Shown: positions 51,898-61,595 of the stretch, one piece after another
Position numbering within the stretch: the stretch's first letter is position 1
Layout: each line of letters opens with the position of its first letter
Source: Streptomyces sp. NBC_01549
Lineage (GTDB): Bacteria; Actinomycetota; Actinomycetes; Streptomycetales; Streptomycetaceae
NCBI RefSeq assembly: GCF_026339955.1
Contig: NZ_JAPEPW010000001.1
Span: 5,389,001-5,453,000 of the forward strand
Direction: 5' to 3'
Length of the DNA stretch: 64,000 nt
Notes under the pieces: model-generated
Seen by the model: the letters and a program-made list of their open reading frames with translations, nothing else
What the model was told of the DNA's origin: nothing
The model's database searches: none
Position numbers and translations under genes: made by a program

Positions 51898-54448
51898 GCC
51901 GCGCGTTGGTGTGCCGGGTCGGCTCGGCCATCGCCGGGTCCTCGGGCCACGGATGCTTGGGGTAGCGGCCCCGCAGCTCCGCCCGCACCGCCCTGTACCC
52001 GTCCTTCCAGAAGGAGGCGAGGTCGGCGGTGACGGCGGCGGGGCGCCCGGCGGGCGAGAGCAGATGGACGAGCACGGGCACACCCGCGACCGTCGGTGAC
52101 TCGTGCAGCCCGAACATCTCCTGCAGCTTGACGGCGAGCACCGGCTGCTCGGGGTCGGCGTAGTCGATCCGGATCCTGGACCCGCTGGGCACCTCGATCC
52201 GCTCGGGCGCGAGCTCGTCCAGCCGGGCCGCGTCTCCCGTGGCCCACGGCAGCAGCCGGTTCAGCGCCTGCCCGGCGTCGATCCGCGCCAGATCGGCCCG
52301 CCGCCGGGCACGGCCGAGCTCCGGCTCCAGCCACTCGTCCACGCGCGCGTGGAGCGCGTCGTCGGACACGTCGGGCCAGGGTTCACCCAGGTGCAGCCGC
52401 AGAAACCCGAGCCGCCGACGCAGCCCCTCGGCATCCGGGGACCACCGCAACAGCCCGAACCCGTGCTCCCGCAGCCCCTCGAGCAACGCCTCCCGTACGA
52501 GCCCGGGGGCGGCGTTCTTCAGCGGACGCACCGCCAGTTCCACGGCCCCGAGCCGTTCGACCCGCCGCGCGACGACGTCGCCGTCGGCCCAGTGGACCTC
52601 GTCGCCCTCGCTGTGCAGGGGCGCCGCGGCCCGCCGTGCCGTCTCCTCGTCGACCACGGCGGCAAGCCGCACGCGCGCGTGCCCGGCCCCGACGGGCCGA
52701 TCGGCCACGGCGACCGCCAGCCAGGGCGCGCCGCGCAGCGCCGAGCCGTCGCCGATGTCGGCACGGGTGCCGTTGAGCATGAGGCAGGAGCCGCCCTGGG
52801 CCCGCGCGAGCCGCTCGGGGTACGCCAGGGCAGCCACAAGCCCGACCACGCGATCATCGCCGCCACCGGCGGGCCACGGACCACCCTCGACCCCGCCACC
52901 GCGGGCGCTGTCCAGGGCGGACGGGCTGGAGAGTCCCGTCGCCGCCGAGCGCAGGCGCCGGGACTCGGTGCGCCAGCGGGCCGTGTAGGGGTCGCCGCCG
53001 CGTCGGGCCAGGCGCCAGGCCCCGGCCAGGTCGTCGCCGTACTCGCGGGGCGGCTCCTCGCTCAGCAGGGCGACCACTTCGGCGGCGCGGTCGGCGCCCA
53101 CCACGGGGGCCGCGTCCAGCAGCGCGCGGGCCAGCCGGGGGTGCAGACCCAGCCGGGACATGCGGACACCGCGTTCCGTGGCCCGGCCGGCCGCGTCCAC
53201 GGCACCCACCGCCGACAGGACGGACCGCGCCGCCGCCATCGCCCCGCCCGGCGGCGGGTCCAGCAGTGCCAGCCCCGTCGCCCCAGGATCGCCCCAGCAG
53301 GCCGCCTGCAGGGCGAACGCCGTCAGGTCGGCCACTTTGATCTCCGGAGCGGGGAAACGCGGCAGACGGGCGTCCTCGGCCTCCGCCCAGCAGCGGTACA
53401 CCCGTCCCGGCGCCTCACGCCCGGCCCGCCCCGCCCGCTGCCGCCCGGCCGCCTGCGAGGCCCGTACCGTCGTCAGCGCGCTCAGCCCGCGCGCGTGGTC
53501 CACCCGCGGCTCCCGCGCCAGCCCGGAGTCGACGACCACCCGTACCCCCGGAACCGTCAGCGACGACTCCGCCACGGAGGTCGCCAGGACCACCCGGCGC
53601 CGGTCCCCGGTCCCCGGTGACAGCACCGCGTCCTGGACGGCGGCGGGCGCCCGCCCGTGCACCTGGAGCACGTCGACCCGGCCGCCCGGATCTCCCAGCA
53701 GACCCGCCACCCGCGCGATCTCCCCGACCCCGGGGAGGAAACACAGGACGTCCCCCTCGCACTCCGCCAGCGCGCGCCGCACCACCGACGCGACATGCGT
53801 CAGCAGCGCCGGATCGACACGCATGCCGTGCGGCGGCCGTACCGGACGTGCCGGTGGCGCCCACTCCACCTCCACCGGATACGAGACGCCCTCCGCCGCG
53901 ACGACGGGCGCGTCGTCGAGCAGCCGCGCCCACCCCGCCGCGTCCGTCGTCGCCGACGCGGCCAGGAGCCGCAGCTCGGGACGGAGCGCGGCCCGTACGT
54001 CCAGGAGGAACGCGGCGACGGTGTCGGCGTCCAGATGACGTTCGTGGCACTCGTCAAGCACCACCACGTCGACGCCCGCGAGCTCCTGGTCCCGCTGGAG
54101 CCGCTGGAGGAGGACGCCCGTCGTGACGACCTCCACACGCGCGCGTGGCCCCACCACCCGCTCCCCGCGCACGGTGAACCCGACGCTCTCGCCGACCTTC
54201 TCGCCGAGCAGCCACGCCATCCGCCGTGCGGCGGCCCGGGCGGCGATCCGCCGCGGCTCGGCGACCACGACCCCGCGCCCCGGCCGTGCGTCGTCCAGGA
54301 GCCCGGCGAGCGCCAGCGGCACGAGGGTCGTCTTGCCGGTCCCGGGCGGCGCCACGAGCACGGCGCTGCCGCCGCCCTCCAGGGCGTCGTCCAGGGCGGG
54401 CAGGGCGCCGCGTACGGGCAGCGCGTCCAGGGCGTCGTAACGGATCAC
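51887..54448 (-). CDS. hrpB: ATP-dependent helicase HrpB
   Basis: 853 residues from GTG 54448, four bases after the upstream methyltransferase stop. DEAH-type RNA helicase: motif I APPGTGKTTLVPLAL (about residue 33), Ia EPRRIAARAAARRMA, II DECHER, III ASATTDA, and C-terminal motifs VVLATSVAESSLTVPGVRVVVDSGL and QAAGRQRAGRAGR (motif VI). Followed by the winged-helix/ratchet and the HrpB C-terminal domain (GYRAVRAELRGRYPKHPWPEDP). Family length of about 820-850. Physiological substrate unclear in bacteria. Confidence 0.93.
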   Translation of the reverse strand: MIRYDALDALPVRGALPALDDALEGGGSAVLVAPPGTGKTTLVPLALAGLLDDARPGRGVVVAEPRRIAARAAARRMAWLLGEKVGESVGFTVRGERVVGPRARVEVVTTGVLLQRLQRDQELAGVDVVVLDECHERHLDADTVAAFLLDVRAALRPELRLLAASATTDAAGWARLLDDAPVVAAEGVSYPVEVEWAPPARPVRPPHGMRVDPALLTHVASVVRRALAECEGDVLCFLPGVGEIARVAGLLGDPGGRVDVLQVHGRAPAAVQDAVLSPGTGDRRRVVLATSVAESSLTVPGVRVVVDSGLAREPRVDHARGLSALTTVRASQAAGRQRAGRAGREAPGRVYRCWAEAEDARLPRFPAPEIKVADLTAFALQAACWGDPGATGLALLDPPPGGAMAAARSVLSAVGAVDAAGRATERGVRMSRLGLHPRLARALLDAAPVVGADRAAEVVALLSEEPPREYGDDLAGAWRLARRGGDPYTARWRTESRRLRSAATGLSSPSALDSARGGGVEGGPWPAGGGDDRVVGLVAALAYPERLARAQGGSCLMLNGTRADIGDGSALRGAPWLAVAVADRPVGAGHARVRLAAVVDEETARRAAAPLHSEGDEVHWADGDVVARRVERLGAVELAVRPLKNAAPGLVREALLEGLREHGFGLLRWSPDAEGLRRRLGFLRLHLGEPWPDVSDDALHARVDEWLEPELGRARRRADLARIDAGQALNRLLPWATGDAARLDELAPERIEVPSGSRIRIDYADPEQPVLAVKLQEMFGLHESPTVAGVPVLVHLLSPAGRPAAVTADLASFWKDGYRAVRAELRGRYPKHPWPEDPAMAEPTRHTNARLRR

Positions 54449-54452
54449 CCGT

Positions 54453-55334
54453 TCAGTCTCGTACGCACACGAAGATCGCCGTACCGGGGATCAGGTTTCC
54501 GCGCAGCGGGGACCAGCCGCCCCACTCCTGGGTGTTCCAGGCGGGCCACTGCGGCTCGACCAGGTCGAGCAGCCGGAAGCCCCCGGCCACCACGTCCCGC
54601 ACCCGGTCGCCGACCGTCCTGTGGTGCTCGACGTAGACCGCGCGGCCCTCCTCGTCCTGCTCGACGTAGGGAGTGCGGTCGAAGTACGAGGAGGAGACGG
54701 ACAGCCCCTCGGGGCCGGGCTCGTCCGGGAAGGCCCAGCGGATGGGGTGTGTCACGGAGAAGACGAAGCGGCCGCCGGGGCGCAGCACCCGGTGGACCTC
54801 CTTCAGGACGCGCACCGGGTCGGCGACGAACGGCAGCGCGCCGTACGCCGAGCACGCGAGGTCGAAGGAGCCGTCCGCGAAGGGCAGGGCGCCCGCGTCG
54901 GCCTCCACGAGGGGCACCCGGCCGCCTATGCGCAGCGCGTGCTGGAGCTGGCGGTGGGAGAGGTCCAGGGCGACCGGACGGGCCCCCTGGGCGGCCAGCC
55001 AGCGCGAGCACTGGGCCGCGCCGGCGCCGATCTCCAGGACGTCCTTGCCCTTGAGGTCCTCCGGCGGGCCGAGCAGCTCGGCCTCCACCTCGTCGAGGCC
55101 CTCGGGGCCCCACACGAAACGGTCGTCCCCGAGGAACGTGCCGTGCTCCGTCTGGTAGTCGTCCGCGTTCCGGTCCCACCAGCCGCGGTTGGCGCGGGAG
55201 CTCTCCGTGGCGCCCGCGACACGCCGTGTCGCCTCCGGTTCGGCGGAATCCGGCTTCTGGTCCTCGGAGTGGTCCGGTTCTTGGATCTGGGGCTCTTGGA
55301 TGATCGGCTCCCTCGTATTAGTCTGCGGCTCCAA
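54453..55334 (-). CDS. SAM-dependent class I methyltransferase
   Basis: 293 residues if started at TTG 55334; the first ~45 residues are Glu/Pro/Gln-rich and disordered, with no ATG or GTG inside that gives a better start. Conserved from RANRGWWDRNADDYQTEHG. SAM site: VLEIGAGAAQCSRWLA (motif I, about residue 100), ARPVALDLSH acidic loop, FDLACSAYGALPFV (motif II-like) and VLRPGGRFVFS (motif III). Substrate unknown. Upstream partner of hrpB and divergent from rpsA. Confidence 0.82.
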   Translation of the reverse strand: MEPQTNTREPIIQEPQIQEPDHSEDQKPDSAEPEATRRVAGATESSRANRGWWDRNADDYQTEHGTFLGDDRFVWGPEGLDEVEAELLGPPEDLKGKDVLEIGAGAAQCSRWLAAQGARPVALDLSHRQLQHALRIGGRVPLVEADAGALPFADGSFDLACSAYGALPFVADPVRVLKEVHRVLRPGGRFVFSVTHPIRWAFPDEPGPEGLSVSSSYFDRTPYVEQDEEGRAVYVEHHRTVGDRVRDVVAGGFRLLDLVEPQWPAWNTQEWGGWSPLRGNLIPGTAIFVCVRD

Positions 55335-55443
55335 CCGGTCTCGGGAGTGTCACGGCAGGGGTTGCCTATGGCGCGCGTGGCCTCGTGAGACAGGTTTTGT
55401 GCCGGGTATGCGGCGATCCGCCCCGGGTGTGCGCCTTCGCGCA

Positions 55444-55472
55444 TTGACCCTGCCCGGCTGCCCCCGTATGCT
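55444..55472 (+). promoter_or_regulatory. Housekeeping promoter of rpsA
   Basis: TTGACC (55444-55449), a 17-bp spacer, and TATGCT (55467-55472) match the HrdB-type consensus well. Transcription would start near 55479, giving a leader of about 190 bases before the rpsA ATG. The region 55335-55670 otherwise holds no gene; the divergent methyltransferase promoter must lie at its left end. Confidence 0.72.
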
Positions 55473-55670
55473 ACAAGTTGCGCTGCGGGCCTGCGCTCCT
55501 CAGACGTAGCAGGCTGCGCTCGCATCTGTATGTATGTCCCCTCGGTTTTCGAGGCGCCTCCGGGTCACCGGATCGACGCTTCCTTGGCTGTCCGGCTTCT
55601 ACAGGGCGAAACGGGCTCCCGGCGTAAGCAGTACCTACGACTCACTGTCCGTACCGGAGCCCTTTCCCAC

Positions 55671-57170
55671 ATGACGAGCAGCACCGAGACCACCTCTACC
55701 ACGCCGCAGGTAGCGGTCAACGACATCGGTAACGAGGAAGCCTTCCTCGCCGCGATCGACGAGACGATCAAGTACTTCAACGACGGCGACATCGTCGACG
55801 GCGTCATCGTGAAGGTCGACCGGGACGAGGTCCTGCTCGACATCGGTTACAAGACCGAAGGCGTGATCCCGAGCCGCGAACTCTCGATCAAGCACGACGT
55901 CGACCCGAACGAGGTCGTCGCCGTCGGCGACGAGATCGAGGCCCTGGTTCTCCAGAAGGAGGACAAGGAAGGCCGCCTGATCCTGTCCAAGAAGCGCGCT
56001 CAGTACGAGCGTGCCTGGGGCACGATCGAGAAGATCAAGGAAGAAGACGGCATCGTCACCGGTACCGTCATCGAGGTCGTCAAGGGTGGTCTCATCCTCG
56101 ACATCGGCCTCCGTGGCTTCCTGCCGGCCTCCCTCGTCGAGATGCGCCGCGTCCGCGACCTCCAGCCGTACGTGGGCAAGGAGCTCGAGGCCAAGATCAT
56201 CGAGCTGGACAAGAACCGCAACAACGTGGTCCTGTCCCGCCGTGCCTGGCTCGAGCAGACCCAGTCCGAGGTCCGCCAGACGTTCCTCACCACCCTCCAG
56301 AAGGGTCAGGTCCGCTCCGGCGTCGTCTCCTCGATCGTCAACTTCGGTGCCTTCGTGGACCTGGGTGGCGTCGACGGTCTCGTGCACGTCTCCGAGCTCT
56401 CCTGGAAGCACATCGACCACCCCTCCGAGGTTGTCGAGGTCGGCCAGGAAGTCACCGTCGAGGTCCTCGACGTCGACATGGACCGCGAGCGCGTCTCCCT
56501 GTCGCTCAAGGCGACGCAGGAAGACCCGTGGCAGCAGTTCGCCCGTACGCACCAGATCGGTCAGGTCGTCCCGGGTAAGGTCACCAAGCTCGTTCCGTTC
56601 GGTGCGTTCGTCCGCGTGGACGAGGGCATCGAGGGTCTGGTCCACATCTCCGAGCTGGCCGAGCGCCACGTGGAGATCCCGGAGCAGGTCGTCCAGGTCA
56701 ACGACGAGATCTTCGTCAAGGTCATCGACATCGACCTCGAGCGCCGCCGCATCAGCCTCTCGCTGAAGCAGGCCAACGAGTCCTTCGGTGCCGACCCGGC
56801 CTCGGTCGAGTTCGACCCGACCCTGTACGGCATGGCCGCGTCCTACGACGACCAGGGCAACTACATCTACCCCGAGGGCTTCGACCCCGAGACCAACGAC
56901 TGGCTCGAGGGCTACGAGACGCAGCGCGAGGCGTGGGAGCACCAGTACGCCGAGGCGCAGTCGCGCTTCGAGCAGCACCAGGCTCAGGTCATCAAGTCCC
57001 GCGAGGCCGACGCTCAGGCCGAGGCCGAGGGTGCCACCTCCACGGGTGCGGCTCCGGCCGCCTCCGGTGGCGGTTCGTACTCCTCGGAGTCGGACGACAC
57101 CTCCGGCGCCCTGGCGTCGGACGAGGCCCTGGCTGCGCTTCGCGAGAAGCTCGCCGGCGGCCAGAGCTGA
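55671..57170 (+). CDS. rpsA: 30S ribosomal protein S1
   Basis: 499 residues from ATG 55671; the ribosome site is weak (GGAG eleven bases away), as is common for rpsA. Four S1/OB-fold domains at roughly 35-105, 120-190, 208-278 and 293-363, each with the GxVxxIxxFGAFVDLG-type core (VDGVIVKVDRDEVLLDIG, VVSSIVNFGAFVDLGGVDGLVHVSELSW, GKVTKLVPFGAFVRVDEGIEGLVHISEL). The C-terminal ~130 residues are acidic and Gln/Glu/Ser-rich, typical of actinobacterial S1. Binds mRNA on the small subunit. Codons favour C and G without rare ones, fitting high expression. Confidence 0.97.
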   Translation: MTSSTETTSTTPQVAVNDIGNEEAFLAAIDETIKYFNDGDIVDGVIVKVDRDEVLLDIGYKTEGVIPSRELSIKHDVDPNEVVAVGDEIEALVLQKEDKEGRLILSKKRAQYERAWGTIEKIKEEDGIVTGTVIEVVKGGLILDIGLRGFLPASLVEMRRVRDLQPYVGKELEAKIIELDKNRNNVVLSRRAWLEQTQSEVRQTFLTTLQKGQVRSGVVSSIVNFGAFVDLGGVDGLVHVSELSWKHIDHPSEVVEVGQEVTVEVLDVDMDRERVSLSLKATQEDPWQQFARTHQIGQVVPGKVTKLVPFGAFVRVDEGIEGLVHISELAERHVEIPEQVVQVNDEIFVKVIDIDLERRRISLSLKQANESFGADPASVEFDPTLYGMAASYDDQGNYIYPEGFDPETNDWLEGYETQREAWEHQYAEAQSRFEQHQAQVIKSREADAQAEAEGATSTGAAPAASGGGSYSSESDDTSGALASDEALAALREKLAGGQS

Positions 57171-57222
57171 ACGCAGCTCACCGCTAGGCAGTCGAACGTG
57201 ACTGCCGGGCAGTAGTGCATGA

Positions 57223-57258
57223 CTGAGGGCCCGCACCCGTCTGGGTGCGGGCCCTCAG
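57223..57258. terminator. rpsA terminator
   Basis: CTGAGGGCCCGCACCC (57223-57238) pairs perfectly over 16 bp with 57243-57258 around GTCT, 52 bases after the rpsA stop. GCGTTTCC follows. Confidence 0.85.
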
Positions 57259-57430
57259 CGCGTTTCCTCCCCCATCGTCCCCAGTCGTTCCCCGTCGTCC
57301 CCTTGGGCGTCCAGCGGGCTGCACGTGTGCGGTTGCAGAAACGTGCGGGATACACGAGTAACTGACGGGCCGTAACCCGTAGTTGGGAGGCTTCCCCGGT
57401 CGTTCAAGATCGAAAGGGGAGCCCCCCGTC

Positions 57431-59038
57431 ATGGCACAACCTCAGAGCGGTCCTGGCACGAGTCGGCGTTCCTTCCTGCGCAACGTGGGTCTCACGGGCG
57501 GCGCGGGCACCATGCTCGCCACCATGGGAGCCCTCGGCCTCGCGCCCACGGCCGAGGCGGCCCAGCGTGAACAGCCCTTCCGCGCCCCGCGGCCGGGCGA
57601 CTTCACCCTCACCGGCCGTGGCGCCGCCAAGGTGGTCATCGTCGGCGGCGGCATCGCCGGCCTGGCCTCCGCGTACGAACTCGGCAAAGCGGGCTACGAC
57701 TGTACGGTCCTGGAAGCCAGAGGCCGCACCGGTGGCCGCAACTTCACGGTCCGCGGCGGCGACACCACCACCGACCTCCACGGCACCACACAGACGGCCC
57801 GCTTCAGCGACGGCCAGTACATGAACTGCGGCCCCGCCCGCATCCCCCAGTGGATGATCACCCTCGACTACTGTCGCGAACTCGGCGTCCCCATCGAGGT
57901 GTTCACCAACGTCAACGCGGACGCGTACCTCTTCAACGAGTCCACCGGGATGAAGAAGCCCGTGCGGTACCGCACCGCGAAGGCCGATGTGTACGGCTAT
58001 GTCTCCGAGTTGCTGGCCAAGGCCACCGACAAGGGCGCCCTGGACAAGGAATTGACCACCACCGACCAGGAGAAGCTCGTCGAGTTCCTCAAGGACTGGG
58101 GGGAACTGGGCGACAAACTGACATACGAGGGCGGCGAGCGCCGCGGGTACACGACCGTCCCGGCCGCCGCGGGCACCCCCGGAGTGCTCCTCGGCGACAT
58201 CCCCTCGGCCTCCGACGTCCTCGCGTCCGGTGTCGGCCGCTACTTCTCCTTCGAGTTCGGCTTCGACCAGGCGATGCTGATGTTCCAGCCGGTGGGCGGC
58301 ATGGACCGGATACCGCACGCGCTCACCAAGGCGATAGGCGCCCACCGCATCCGTACAGGGGCCGTGGTCTCCAAAATCACCGACAAGGGGAGCGGTGTTT
58401 CGGTCACCTACACCCAGTCGGGCCGTACGAAGGTGATCGACGCCGACTACTGCATCGGCGCCCTCCCCCCCAACATCCTCGCCAGGATCCCGCACAACCT
58501 CGGCTCCGGAGTGCAGAGCGCCCTGGAGGCGATCACTCCCTCGTCGGCGGCGAAGATCGGGCTCGAATACCGTTCCCGCTGGTGGGAGCTCGATCACCAC
58601 ATCTACGGCGGTATCACCGAGACCGACCAGGATGTCACGCACATCTGGCACCCCTCGTACGGCTTCCACGGCACGCGCGGCGTGATGATCGGCTACTACA
58701 ACTATGGCGACGACGCCGACTCGTACGCCGAGCTCACCCCCAAGGACCGCGAGAAGCGCGCCGTGGCGGCCGGAGTGAAGATCTACGGCGAGAAGTACCG
58801 CACGGAACTCGCGTCCTCCTTCTCGCACCACTGGCGTCAGACGCCGCACCTGGAGGCCGCCTGGCACAGTACCCCCGGCGGCCCCGACGACGTCCGCTAC
58901 AAACCGCTGAACGAGCCCACGGGGCGCGTCTACTTCGCGGGCGACTGGCTCAGCTACACCGACGCCTGGCAGCACGGCGCGTTCACCTCAGCCCGCAAGG
59001 CGGTCAGCGCGCTGCACACACGCGTGCTGTCGGCGTAG
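57431..59038 (+). CDS. Tat-exported flavin amine oxidase (L-amino-acid oxidase type)
   Basis: 535 residues from ATG 57431. Twin-arginine signal SRRSFLRNVGLTGG with hydrophobic region ending AEAAQ. FAD-binding dinucleotide fold VVIVGGGIAGLASAYELGKAGYDCTVLEARGRTGGR (about 70-105), GPARIPQWM active-site Arg segment of L-amino-acid oxidases, PVGGMDRIPHAL, and the C-terminal FAD motif GRVYFAGDWLSYTDAWQHGAFTSA. Oxidatively deaminates an L-amino acid or amine outside the cell, releasing hydrogen peroxide and ammonia. Substrate not readable. Followed by 165 bp without a gene. Confidence 0.88.
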   Translation: MAQPQSGPGTSRRSFLRNVGLTGGAGTMLATMGALGLAPTAEAAQREQPFRAPRPGDFTLTGRGAAKVVIVGGGIAGLASAYELGKAGYDCTVLEARGRTGGRNFTVRGGDTTTDLHGTTQTARFSDGQYMNCGPARIPQWMITLDYCRELGVPIEVFTNVNADAYLFNESTGMKKPVRYRTAKADVYGYVSELLAKATDKGALDKELTTTDQEKLVEFLKDWGELGDKLTYEGGERRGYTTVPAAAGTPGVLLGDIPSASDVLASGVGRYFSFEFGFDQAMLMFQPVGGMDRIPHALTKAIGAHRIRTGAVVSKITDKGSGVSVTYTQSGRTKVIDADYCIGALPPNILARIPHNLGSGVQSALEAITPSSAAKIGLEYRSRWWELDHHIYGGITETDQDVTHIWHPSYGFHGTRGVMIGYYNYGDDADSYAELTPKDREKRAVAAGVKIYGEKYRTELASSFSHHWRQTPHLEAAWHSTPGGPDDVRYKPLNEPTGRVYFAGDWLSYTDAWQHGAFTSARKAVSALHTRVLSA

Positions 59039-59203
59039 AACGAGCATGCTCCTTGTGTGCGAACAGGCTTCTGCCGGTGGCTGAGGGGCCGGGAGACCGG
59101 TAAGAAGCACTTCGGCAAAAAGCACTGGTGATCGAGCGCGGGTGGGGAATGCCCGCGCTCCGCACCACGTTGTGGAGTACGAACACGAGGAGGAGCGGTC
59201 ACA

Positions 59204-60142
59204 GTGCTTGATCCGCAGGGTTTGTACGCATGGGAGCCGAAGGGCCTGGCCGTGGTGGACATGGCACTCGCCCAGGAGTCGGCCGGTCTGGTCATGCTCT
59301 ACCACTTCGACGGATACATCGACGCGGGCGAAACGGGCGACCAGATCGTCGACCGCCTGCTCGACTCACTGCCCCACCAGGTCGTGGCCCGTTTCGACCA
59401 CGACCGGCTCGTGGACTACCGGGCGCGCCGCCCGCTGCTGACATTCAAACGCGACCGCTGGACCGACTACGAGGAGCCCACGCTCGACGTGCGGCTCGTC
59501 CAGGACGCCACGGGCGCGCCCTTCCTGCTGCTGTCGGGACCCGAGCCGGACGTCGAGTGGGAGCGCTTCGCCGCCGCGGTCCAGCAGATCGTGGAGCGGC
59601 TCGGCGTACGGCTGTCCGTGACCTTCCACGGCATCCCCATGGGTGTCCCGCACACCCGCCCCGTGGGCGTCACCCCGCACGGCAACCGCACCGACCTGGT
59701 GCCGGGCCACCGCAGCCCCTTCGACGAGGCGCAGGTCCCCGGCAGCGCCGAGGCTCTCGTCGAGTACCGTCTCATGGAGGCGGGGCATGACGTCCTGGGC
59801 GTCGCCGCGCACGTCCCGCACTACATCGCCCGCTCTCCGTACCCGGACGCCGCGCTGACCGTCCTGGAGTCCATCACGGGCGCCACCGGCCTGGTGCTCC
59901 CCGGCATCGCGCACTCCCTGCGCACCGAGGCGCACCGCACCCAGACGGAGATCGACCGGCAGATCCAGGAGGGCGACGAGGAGCTCGTGGCCCTGGTCCA
60001 GGGCCTCGAGCACCAGTACGACGCCGCCGCGGGCGCCGAGACGCGGGGCAACATGCTCGCGGAACCGGTGGACATCCCGTCGGCGGACGAGATCGGGCTG
60101 GAGTTCGAGCGATTCCTGGCCGAGCGCGAGGGCGACGCCTAG
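59204..60142 (+). CDS. PAC2 family protein
   Basis: 312 residues; GTG 59204 with AGGAGG upstream. PAC2 (proteasome assembly chaperone 2-like) fold: GLVMLYHFDGYIDAGETGDQIVDRLL, FLLLSGPEPDVEWERFAAAVQQIVERLGV, TFHGIPMGVPHTRPVGVTPHG, and YLARSPYPDAALTVLESI-like sequence. Actinobacteria with 20S proteasomes carry such proteins, but a role in assembly there is not proven. No proteasome genes lie in the window. Confidence 0.85.
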   Translation: MLDPQGLYAWEPKGLAVVDMALAQESAGLVMLYHFDGYIDAGETGDQIVDRLLDSLPHQVVARFDHDRLVDYRARRPLLTFKRDRWTDYEEPTLDVRLVQDATGAPFLLLSGPEPDVEWERFAAAVQQIVERLGVRLSVTFHGIPMGVPHTRPVGVTPHGNRTDLVPGHRSPFDEAQVPGSAEALVEYRLMEAGHDVLGVAAHVPHYIARSPYPDAALTVLESITGATGLVLPGIAHSLRTEAHRTQTEIDRQIQEGDEELVALVQGLEHQYDAAAGAETRGNMLAEPVDIPSADEIGLEFERFLAEREGDA

Positions 60143-60229
60143 GGCGAGCGACGCATGAGGCGAGGGTGAGGCGTGGCCCTTTCGGGGGCCGTGGGGGGCT
60201 TGTCATCGGCAGGCCCTAAGCTCTCGGTC

Positions 60230-60838
60230 ATGCTGAGGGTTGGCCTGACCGGCGGTATCGGCGCCGGCAAGAGCGAGGTGTCACGGCTGCTCGTGCGGCA
60301 CGGCGCGGTGCTGATCGACGCGGATCTGATCGCGCGGGAGGTCGTCGCCCCCGGCACTCCCGGGCTCGAGGCCGTCGTGGAGGCCTTCGGACCGGACGTG
60401 CTCACAGCCGACGGGGGCCTGGACCGCCCCAAACTGGGCTCGGTCGTCTTCGCCGACCCCGAGAAGCTCGCCGTCCTGAACTCGATCGTGCACCCCCTGG
60501 TGGGTGCCCGCTCCCGCGAGCTCGAGAGCGCCGCGGCCGAGGACGACGTCGTGATCCACGACGTCCCGCTGCTCGCCGAGAACGCCCTCGGACCGCTGTA
60601 CGACCTCGTGGTCGTCGTCGACGTCAGCCCCGAGACCCAGCTCGACCGTCTCGTGAGGCTGCGCGGCATGGCGGAGGCGGACGCCCGCGCCCGCATGGCC
60701 GCCCAGGCCACCCGCGAGAAGCGACTGCGCATCGCGGACGTCGTCATCGACAACGACGTACCTCTGGAAGAGCTCGAGGGGCGGGTACGGGAGGTTTGGG
60801 CGGATCTTGTCCGCCGGGCGCACGCTCGAAAGGAATAG
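60230..60838 (+). CDS. coaE: Dephospho-CoA kinase
   Basis: 202 residues. ATG 60230 gives the standard start MLRVGLTGGIGAGKSEVS with the P-loop at residues 7-15. TAAGCT six bases before the ATG resembles a -10 element, so the mRNA may be leaderless; no ribosome site is visible. Other motifs: DADLIAREVVAPGTPGLEAV, VFADPEKLAVLNSIVHPLVG, DVPLLAENALGPLYDLVVVVD and ADVVIDNDVPLEEL. Last step of coenzyme A synthesis, phosphorylating the ribose 3'-OH. Conserved position after rpsA. Confidence 0.95.
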   Translation: MLRVGLTGGIGAGKSEVSRLLVRHGAVLIDADLIAREVVAPGTPGLEAVVEAFGPDVLTADGGLDRPKLGSVVFADPEKLAVLNSIVHPLVGARSRELESAAAEDDVVIHDVPLLAENALGPLYDLVVVVDVSPETQLDRLVRLRGMAEADARARMAAQATREKRLRIADVVIDNDVPLEELEGRVREVWADLVRRAHARKE

Positions 60839-60888
60839 CCGCCCTCGGCGGGCGCGTTGAACCCTTTCAGTGAGGGAAGGACTCTGCC

Positions 60889-61269
60889 GTGCCCGAGACC
60901 AGCGGATCGACCGGACGTACTCCGGAGACGCATGTCATCGACTTCCGCGCCGCCGAGCAACTGCTCGCCGCGCGGGACCCGCGGGGTGCGGTGAAGCTCC
61001 TCGACTCAGTGATCGCCGCGCATCCGGAGAACACCGCCGCCCGGCTGCTGCGCGCGCGTGCCTTCTTTGCCGCCGCGCAACTGCGGCCCGCCGAGCTGGA
61101 GTTCACGATCGTCCTGGAGCGCGAGCCGGACAACGCGTTCGCGCACTTCGCGCTCGCCCGCACCTATCAGCGCCAGCTCCGCCCCGACCAGGCCAAGCGG
61201 CACTTCCGGCTGGCCGCCGCGCTCGACCCCAACCCTGAGTACCTGGAAGCGGCGCGCTTCGACTCGTGA
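60889..61269 (+). CDS. Small TPR-repeat protein
   Basis: 126 residues; GTG 60889 after GGGAAGGA. Two to three tetratricopeptide repeats: FRAAEQLLAARDPRGAVKLLDSVIAAHPENTAARLLRARAFFAAAQLRPAELEFTIVLEREPDNAFAHFALARTYQRQLRPDQAKRHFRLAAALDP. No signal peptide. A cytosolic protein-interaction module 50 bp downstream of coaE, probably in the same transcript. Confidence 0.83.
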   Translation: MPETSGSTGRTPETHVIDFRAAEQLLAARDPRGAVKLLDSVIAAHPENTAARLLRARAFFAAAQLRPAELEFTIVLEREPDNAFAHFALARTYQRQLRPDQAKRHFRLAAALDPNPEYLEAARFDS

Positions 61270-61300
61270 CGCGTGGCTCGTCGTGGCCGTCGCCGGTCCG

Positions 61301-61567
61301 CTACGGGTGACGGTGCTCCGGAGGCCGGTACGGCGGGACGTCGCGGCCCGGCTGGTAGTGCGGCCCCTGATGGATGTGGCGCAGGATCATGGCCATGTCG
61401 AAGGTGACGACCAGCCACAGCACCCCGCACGCGGCCGCCCAGCCGGGGCGTCCGACCAGCGCGAACGCGGCCGTACCGAAGATCGTCCAGACCAGGCCCC
61501 AGACACTCAGCCAGAAGCGCATGCGCAGCGCGCTGCGCGCCGTCGTCGGTTCACTGCCTGTACGCAT
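61301..61567 (-). CDS. Small two-helix membrane protein (DUF6343-like)
   Basis: 88 residues from ATG 61567. Two predicted membrane helices (RFWLSVWGLVWTIFGTAAFALVG and AAACGVLWLVVTFDMAMILRHI) followed by a Pro/His/Arg-rich tail (GRDVPPYRPPEHRHP). Similar short proteins annotated DUF6343 occur in Streptomyces as I recall. Divergent from the acyltransferase-domain gene, only 28 bp apart. Function unknown. Confidence 0.65.
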   Translation of the reverse strand: MRTGSEPTTARSALRMRFWLSVWGLVWTIFGTAAFALVGRPGWAAACGVLWLVVTFDMAMILRHIHQGPHYQPGRDVPPYRPPEHRHP

Positions 61568-61595
61568 ACGGATCACTACTCCGTGACGCCGATCC

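Noticed and set aside
52103..53620. A 505-codon plus-strand frame across hrpB
   Set aside because: Antisense shadow of a helicase gene with intact motifs.
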